A program made the position numbers and the translations under genes. 7,765 nt of DNA, taken from the NCBI GenBank assembly GCA_017853815.1, contig JAFMIT010000080.1, positions 1-7,765 on the forward strand, written 5' to 3'. Below the pieces are notes generated by a model. It was not told where the DNA came from, did no database searches, and worked only from the letters and a program-made list of their open reading frames with translations. Positions 6,919 through 7,765 of this stretch are shown here, in pieces. Source of the stretch: Actinomycetota bacterium. GTDB taxonomy: Bacteria; Actinomycetota; Actinomycetes; S36-B12; UBA5976. The stretch's first letter is position 1; the number at the start of each line of letters is the position of its first letter.

Positions 6919-6924
6919 AAACTA
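6919..6924 (-). promoter_or_regulatory. -10 box of the MFS gene (leaderless)
   Basis: On the minus strand this reads TAGTTT, then 7 nt (TGCCCGC), then the MFS ATG. It has the same spacing as the NUDIX promoter and again no convincing -35. The 74-bp gap between the ino1 stop and the MFS start holds nothing else that I can support, and no strong terminator hairpin for ino1. The transporter may therefore be expressed both from its own promoter and by read-through from ino1. Confidence 0.5.
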
Positions 6925-6985
6925 GTGGTTGCGGCGTCCTGATGTAGTTCGGCGAGTGCGAAGCGGGCTGGCGCTCCACGGTGTT

Positions 6986-7765
6986 TTAGCGCTCGACAGT
7001 GCCAGCGATGAAATCTTCCACCGCTTGGTAAGCCTCAGAGTCGGTGTACTGAATCGGTGGTGACTTCATGAAGTACGACGACGCAGAAAGGATTGGTCCA
7101 CCGATTTTGCGATCGAGCGCAATCTTGCACGCGCGAATCGCATCGATAATGACACCAGCAGAGTTCGGGCTGTCCCACACTTCAAGCTTGTATTCCAAGT
7201 TCAAAGGTGCGTTACCGAATGCGCGGCCTTCAAGGCGGACGAATGCCCACTTGCGGTCATCGAGCCACGCAACGTAATCCGATGGCCCAATGTGAACATT
7301 GCGTTCACCGAGATCGTGTGCGAGCTGCGAAGTAACGGCCTGCGTCTTCGAAATCTTCTTGCTCTCGAGACGATCGCGCTCGAGCATGTTCATGAAGTCC
7401 ATGTTGCCACCAACATTGAGCTGGTACGTGCGATCAACAATCACACCGCGGTCTTCAAACAACTTCGCCATGACACGGTGCGTAATCGTCGCGCCGACCT
7501 GGCTCTTGATGTCGTCACCAACAATTGGCAGGCCAGCAGCTGTGAACTTGTCAGCCCATTCTTTGGTGCCGGCAATAAACACTGGCAATGCGTTGACGAA
7601 ACCACAGCCTGCGTCGATGGCGCATTGGGCGTAGAACTTTGCAGCTTCTTCAGAGCCAACGGGCAAGTAGCAAACAAGCACATCCACCTGTGCATCCTTG
7701 AGCGCCTGCACAACATCGACAGGTGCAGCATCGGATTCTTCAATCGTCATGCGGTAGTACTTGCC
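6986..7765 (-). CDS. ino1: myo-Inositol-3-phosphate synthase, C-terminal part (5' end beyond window)
   Basis: Converts glucose 6-phosphate to 1L-myo-inositol 3-phosphate with NAD+ as recycled cofactor. This is the first step towards phosphatidylinositol, and in many actinobacteria mycothiol. The frame stays open through the right edge: 259 codons are visible, the first five before the first internal Met. Compared with about 360 residues for actinobacterial Ino1, roughly 100 N-terminal residues, including the first part of the NAD-binding fold, are outside. Family hallmarks are plain: EESDAAPVDVVQAL, the DVLVCYLPVGSEEA segment, FVNALPVFIA, GDDIKSQVGATITHR, LNVGGNMDFMNMLERDRLESKK and SKTQAVTS, then PLNLEYKLEVWDSPNSAGV in the C-terminal region. 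It ends TAA after GTVER. The gene is intact as far as it can be seen. Its start and regulation lie off the window; a PadR-type regulator is a common upstream neighbour elsewhere. Confidence 0.96.
   Translation of the reverse strand, partial: GKYYRMTIEESDAAPVDVVQALKDAQVDVLVCYLPVGSEEAAKFYAQCAIDAGCGFVNALPVFIAGTKEWADKFTAAGLPIVGDDIKSQVGATITHRVMAKLFEDRGVIVDRTYQLNVGGNMDFMNMLERDRLESKKISKTQAVTSQLAHDLGERNVHIGPSDYVAWLDDRKWAFVRLEGRAFGNAPLNLEYKLEVWDSPNSAGVIIDAIRACKIALDRKIGGPILSASSYFMKSPPIQYTDSEAYQAVEDFIAGTVER

Noticed and set aside
6962..6975. Small inverted repeat AGCG/CGCT after ino1 as a terminator
   Set aside because: Only 4 pairs, no T-run and no extension; not distinguishable from chance.
1..7765. 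Search for tRNA genes, CRISPR arrays, insertion sequences, attachment sites and toxin-antitoxin pairs
   Set aside because: Nearly all bases are used by six confidently recognised genes; no regularly spaced repeats, terminal inverted repeats or tRNA-like folds were noticed.

Overview
The window carries a well-known chromosomal block of Actinomycetota, the ino1 – MFS – CCA-transferase / NUDIX – DUF6049 – MurJ neighbourhood. In mycobacteria and streptomycetes, homologues of most of these genes sit together; in Mycobacterium the NUDIX/Rv3909/MviN part lies close to the replication origin. Base composition looks like the middle 50s % GC by eye, lower than in soil actinomycetes, so an aquatic or small-genome actinobacterium is possible. 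The class cannot be fixed from this window. There is no sign of mobile DNA, phage, CRISPR, rRNA or tRNA. Coding density is extreme: about 40 bases at the left edge and gaps of 43 and 74 bp are all the non-coding DNA.

Layout from left to right. Three minus-strand genes form one tightly overlapping unit, transcribed right to left from about 4135: a NUDIX hydrolase, then a secreted or membrane-anchored DUF6049 protein, then the lipid II flippase MurJ. Their overlaps are 4 and 8 nt, which suggests coupled translation. Facing away from this unit is pcnA (CCA-adding tRNA nucleotidyltransferase) on the plus strand. It ends inside the 3' end of a convergent, minus-strand MFS transporter gene (36-bp tail-to-tail overlap). 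Upstream of the MFS gene is the C-terminal two thirds of ino1 (myo-inositol-3-phosphate synthase), cut by the right edge.

Functionally the genes cover cell-wall precursor export (MurJ, perhaps with DUF6049), tRNA 3'-end maturation (PcnA), nucleotide clean-up (NUDIX), inositol synthesis for phosphatidylinositol and mycothiol-type metabolites (Ino1), and an efflux-type transporter of unknown substrate.

The most interesting signals are regulatory. Every gene that begins after a gap has a TANNNT -10-like box 7-8 nt before its start codon and no Shine-Dalgarno sequence, as expected for leaderless transcripts. The NUDIX and pcnA promoters are interlocked, each -10 lying where the other's -35 should be. 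The convergent pcnA/MFS junction can fold as a compact, fully Watson-Crick three-way junction. The one gene whose family role remains open is DUF6049. I see no obviously new multi-gene system.
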